Part shown: in pieces, positions 62,047 through 64,000 of the stretch
Position numbering within the stretch: the first letter of the stretch is position 1
Layout: every line of letters begins with the position of its first letter
Source: Chloroflexota bacterium
Lineage (GTDB): Bacteria; Chloroflexota; UBA11872
DNA: 64,000 nucleotides
Direction of reading: 5' to 3'
Assembly (NCBI GenBank): GCA_028874175.1
Contig: JAPPLN010000115.1
Coordinates: 1-64,000 of the forward strand
Notes under the pieces: model-generated
Database searches by the model: none
Told to the model about the DNA's origin: nothing
What the model saw: the letters and a program-made list of their open reading frames with translations, nothing else
Made by a program: the position numbers and the translations under genes

Positions 62047-64000
<1,954 letters not shown>

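Overview
The window looks like a GC-rich bacterial chromosome segment, most probably Chloroflexota and perhaps a marine SAR202-type lineage. This rests on style rather than on a marker gene: two solute-binding lipoproteins with a long KEVPVEKIV-type repeat behind the lipobox, together with many sulfatases, an enolase-superfamily dehydratase, a luciferase-like flavin monooxygenase and RDD proteins. No rRNA, tRNA, CRISPR array, integrase or intact insertion sequence was seen, and no recognisable transcription factor.

Layout. 1-2123: the 3' part of a nuclease-like gene in lower-GC sequence, then two tandem copies of a module (promoter-like boxes, 37-nt double hairpin, ribosome binding site, membrane segment plus coiled coil). 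2124-18192: sulfatase region 1, with five sulfatases, an MFS transporter, an orphan solute-binding lipoprotein, an ankyrin protein, an alpha/beta hydrolase, a DUF2071 protein and two amidohydrolases; a perfect 16-bp parS site lies at 11206-11221. 18279-20161: RDD membrane proteins. 20377-27479: sugar or sugar-acid catabolism (TIM-barrel isomerase, Gfo/Idh/MocA dehydrogenase, enolase-type dehydratase, RraA-type aldolase, ThuA, transaldolase-like aldolase), interrupted by a lower-GC DUF4268 gene. 27627-32140: a complete polar amino acid ABC transporter. 32196-35975: HIT protein, MFS transporter, and heme O/heme A synthesis with a tiny COX2-like membrane protein. 36183-46231: sulfatase region 2, with a sulfatase remnant, four more sulfatase-fold genes (one with Thr in place of the formylglycine Cys), a beta-propeller glycosidase-like protein and a second orphan binding lipoprotein.

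46259-57551 is the most interesting part. On the minus strand, in transcription order, lie an ATP-grasp ligase, a radical SAM protein ending in a CCAEP tail, lipB, lipA, aceE, the E2 gene and lpd, all closely spaced. Diverging from the head of this run are an NfuA-type Fe-S carrier and a DUF169 protein. The radical SAM/ATP-grasp pair is therefore placed as part of a lipoate-pyruvate dehydrogenase locus, beside the carrier type known in E. coli to rebuild the LipA cluster. I infer an uncharacterised maturation or biosynthetic step coupled to this locus.

57903-64000 holds a flavin reductase and an LLM-type flavin monooxygenase facing each other, an Ldh-family oxidoreductase, and a thiolase translationally overlapped with an acetoacetyl-CoA synthetase that runs off the right edge. 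Overall the segment suggests a heterotroph taking up amino acids and sulfated or oxidised carbohydrates, feeding pyruvate and acetoacetyl-CoA metabolism, and respiring with a heme-A oxidase.
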